6,596 nucleotides of DNA from the NCBI GenBank assembly GCA_017447325.1, contig JAFSNU010000154.1:1-6596 (forward strand), in the 5' to 3' direction. This document shows positions 4,822 through 6,596 of this stretch, piece by piece. The notes below the pieces were generated by a model. It was given only the letters and a program-made list of their open reading frames with translations, did not search any database and was not told the DNA's origin. A program made the position numbers and the translations under genes. Position 1 is the stretch's first letter; every line of letters starts with the position of its first letter. The stretch is from Synergistaceae bacterium (GTDB taxonomy: Bacteria; Synergistota; Synergistia; Synergistales; Aminobacteriaceae).

Positions 4822-6596
4822 ATGAGCGACAAAAATTATAAAGATGATATAACGCTTGATGACGTTAAAATAACGCCGTGGCTTGAGCAGTATAAAAATT
4901 TTAAAGAGCAGTATCCGGAAGAATTATTATTATTTCGGATGGGCGATTTTTACGAGCTGTTCTTTGACGACGCTAAAACTGCGGCGGCTGTTTTGGATAT
5001 TGCTTTAACTGCGCGGGACAAAGATAAAAAAATTCCCATGGCCGGCATCCCGTATCATGCGTTAAATATTTATTTAGGCCGGTTAATTAAAGCCGGTTAT
5101 CGAGCTGCGATATGCGAGCAGATGAGCGACACTCCGCCTAAGGGCGCAAAAGTTGTTGACAGAAAAATTATACGCGTTGCGACGCCCGGGACGTATATTC
5201 CAGAGGAAAATGATTTTAATTTTAAAGACGACGGCGCGAGGTTAGCTGCTGTTAATATAGCTAAAAATAAAATCGCGCTGGCGTTTTTAAACGTTGAGAC
5301 CGGAAGACTCGAAGCCGGAACTTTAATTAAGAGCGAGGCGGCGGCGTTAATATCAGCCTTTGGTCCAAGCGAAATAATTATACCGTCTAATATATCAGAG
5401 CAAAAAATTTTAGAGACTTTGCCCGTGCTTAATAATTACGCTCTGCATAAAGTCAAAGGCGAGTTGTTTAAACTTGAGAGCGCAGTATCGCGGCTTGAAA
5501 GTGCTTTAAAGAATAAAAAATTAAGCTCGTTCGGCTTTGATGATAAAGACGCTTGCATTGGCTCGGCGTGGGCTGCTCTTGATTATTTGTCGGCGACGCA
5601 GTTCAGCTCCGTCAAGCATGTATTAACTATAAAAACTCTAAGCATTAAGGACAAAATGAATTTGGACGAGGCCGCGCAGGTTAATCTTGATTTGATTGAC
5701 GGCAGCGCGTCGCTGTTTAACTGTCTTGACAGGTGCAGGACGCCCATGGGACGCAGGACTTTGCGCGACTGGCTGTTAAGGCCTTTAATGGATATAAGCG
5801 CGATTAAGCGAAGGCAGGACGCTATCGGAGAATTAATAAATGCGCCGGAGAATATTGCTTTATTAGCTGATTTATTAGCGGGAACTCGTGATATAGAACG
5901 AGCGTTGTCGAGATTAGCGTTAGGCTCGGGCAACCCGAGAGATTTAGCGGCGATACGAGACACGTTAAAATTATTGCCGGAGATTTTAAATTTAAAAATT
6001 TTGAGCAGCGTGATTAATGCGTTTCCGGCTCAAGCTCTGCAAGAGTTATTAAATTATTTGGACGCCGCGCTTGAGGACGAGCTGCCAAGAAATTTAAATT
6101 CAAAGCCTGTAATTAAATCAAGCTTTAATAAAGAGCTTGCGTCATGGCGCGATGTGAAAGAGCGGGGCGAGGGCTGGCTCGCAGAATATGTTGACCGCGA
6201 GAGAGCTAATACTCAAACGCCGAGATTAAAGGCAGGCTATACGCAGGCATTTGGATATTATTTAGAGACGGGCAAGGCCGGCTTAGTTAAAACGCCCGGA
6301 TATTTTGAACGGCGGCAGACTTTGGTAAACTCGCAGCGTTACACAACGCCGGAGCTTCGGGACTTTCAGGATAAGATGCTGCACAGCAATGACGAGATCG
6401 CGCGGATCGAGGCTTTAATCTATAATCAAGTTATAAATAAAGTTATAAGTTTCAGCGCAGATTTGCAGATGGCCGGAAGATTGTTAGGCTTGCTTGACTG
6501 TGTTGCATCAAGCGCATTAATCGCAAGAGAGCGCGGATATAATAAGCCTGAAGTTGATAACTCGATGGGAATTTATATCAAGGCCGCGCGTCATCC
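4822..6596 (+). CDS. mutS: DNA mismatch repair protein MutS, 3'-truncated by the window edge
   Basis: The frame from ATG 4822 is open to the end of the window: 591 full codons plus two bases. MutS binds mismatches and small loops in DNA and recruits MutL. Seen here: the mismatch-binding motif GDFYELF, with F43 and E45 matching the Phe-x-Glu that contacts the mispair; PMAGIPYHA (72-80); CEQM (98-101); and ATPGTYIPE (120-128), all of domain I. A connector domain follows, then the core/lever region (about 250 on; YLSATQF, TPMGRRTLRDWLLRPL), then FGYYLE (477-482) and SQRYTTPELRDFQDKML (504-520). The window ends at Arg-His plus a partial codon, probably the RHP that precedes the ATPase domain, so Walker motifs cannot be checked. 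An in-frame TAA directly abuts the ATG (4819-4821), so no upstream start exists. Only a weak GAG-type ribosome site (4811-4813) is seen. It follows ligA by 41 bp; no terminator is visible between them. Confidence 0.96.
   Translation, partial: MSDKNYKDDITLDDVKITPWLEQYKNFKEQYPEELLLFRMGDFYELFFDDAKTAAAVLDIALTARDKDKKIPMAGIPYHALNIYLGRLIKAGYRAAICEQMSDTPPKGAKVVDRKIIRVATPGTYIPEENDFNFKDDGARLAAVNIAKNKIALAFLNVETGRLEAGTLIKSEAAALISAFGPSEIIIPSNISEQKILETLPVLNNYALHKVKGELFKLESAVSRLESALKNKKLSSFGFDDKDACIGSAWAALDYLSATQFSSVKHVLTIKTLSIKDKMNLDEAAQVNLDLIDGSASLFNCLDRCRTPMGRRTLRDWLLRPLMDISAIKRRQDAIGELINAPENIALLADLLAGTRDIERALSRLALGSGNPRDLAAIRDTLKLLPEILNLKILSSVINAFPAQALQELLNYLDAALEDELPRNLNSKPVIKSSFNKELASWRDVKERGEGWLAEYVDRERANTQTPRLKAGYTQAFGYYLETGKAGLVKTPGYFERRQTLVNSQRYTTPELRDFQDKMLHSNDEIARIEALIYNQVINKVISFSADLQMAGRLLGLLDCVASSALIARERGYNKPEVDNSMGIYIKAARH

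Noticed and set aside
1..6596. CRISPR array, mobile element, tRNA/rRNA gene or novel defence system
   Set aside because: No spaced repeat array, transposase, terminal repeats or cloverleaf-like segment was seen; the window is almost fully occupied by housekeeping genes.

Overview
This 6.6 kb window looks like ordinary bacterial chromosome. It has dense genes, short gaps, standard bacterial start signals and housekeeping genes for translation, DNA joining and mismatch repair. Base composition is mixed: long A/T-only runs (TTA, AAT, AAA and ATT codons) alternate with GCG/CGC/GGC-rich stretches. I cannot place the organism from sequence alone. NAD+-dependent LigA and class II LysRS say only that it is a bacterium. 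The style would suit an anaerobic Firmicutes- or Synergistota-like lineage, but that is a guess.

Layout, left to right. (1) Bases 1-275, + strand: the last 90 codons of a gene that starts outside the window; its product is not securely recognised. (2) Bases 330-1112, - strand: a complete NudC-type NAD+/NADH diphosphatase (Zn ribbon plus Nudix box), convergent with gene 1. (3) Bases 1113-1241: a divergent intergenic region holding the probable promoters and an unusually structured lysS leader. (4) Bases 1242-2771, +: lysS, class II lysyl-tRNA synthetase. (5) Bases 2798-4780, +: ligA, NAD+-dependent DNA ligase. (6) Bases 4822-6596, +: the first 591 codons of mutS, cut by the window edge just before its ATPase domain.

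lysS, ligA and mutS are separated by only 26 and 41 bp, with no visible terminator, and probably form one operon (inference). ligA and mutS work together in DNA repair: MutS starts mismatch repair and LigA seals the final nick. nudC, which hydrolyses NAD(H), faces away from an operon containing the NAD+-consuming ligase. This is suggestive but may be chance.

The most interesting non-coding signal is in the lysS leader. A perfect 10-bp inverted repeat (TTACAGCCAT / ATGGCTGTAA) lies between two GGAGG sequences, and the right arm is repeated exactly as the first ten bases of the lysS coding sequence. The left arm can therefore pair either with its neighbour (10 bp) or with the lysS start codon (11 bp). 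The same repeats create two tiny overlapping reading frames, both ending Trp-Leu-stop, the second ending inside the lysS start. This could be a translational switch or coupling device, an operator, or a leftover of a local duplication.
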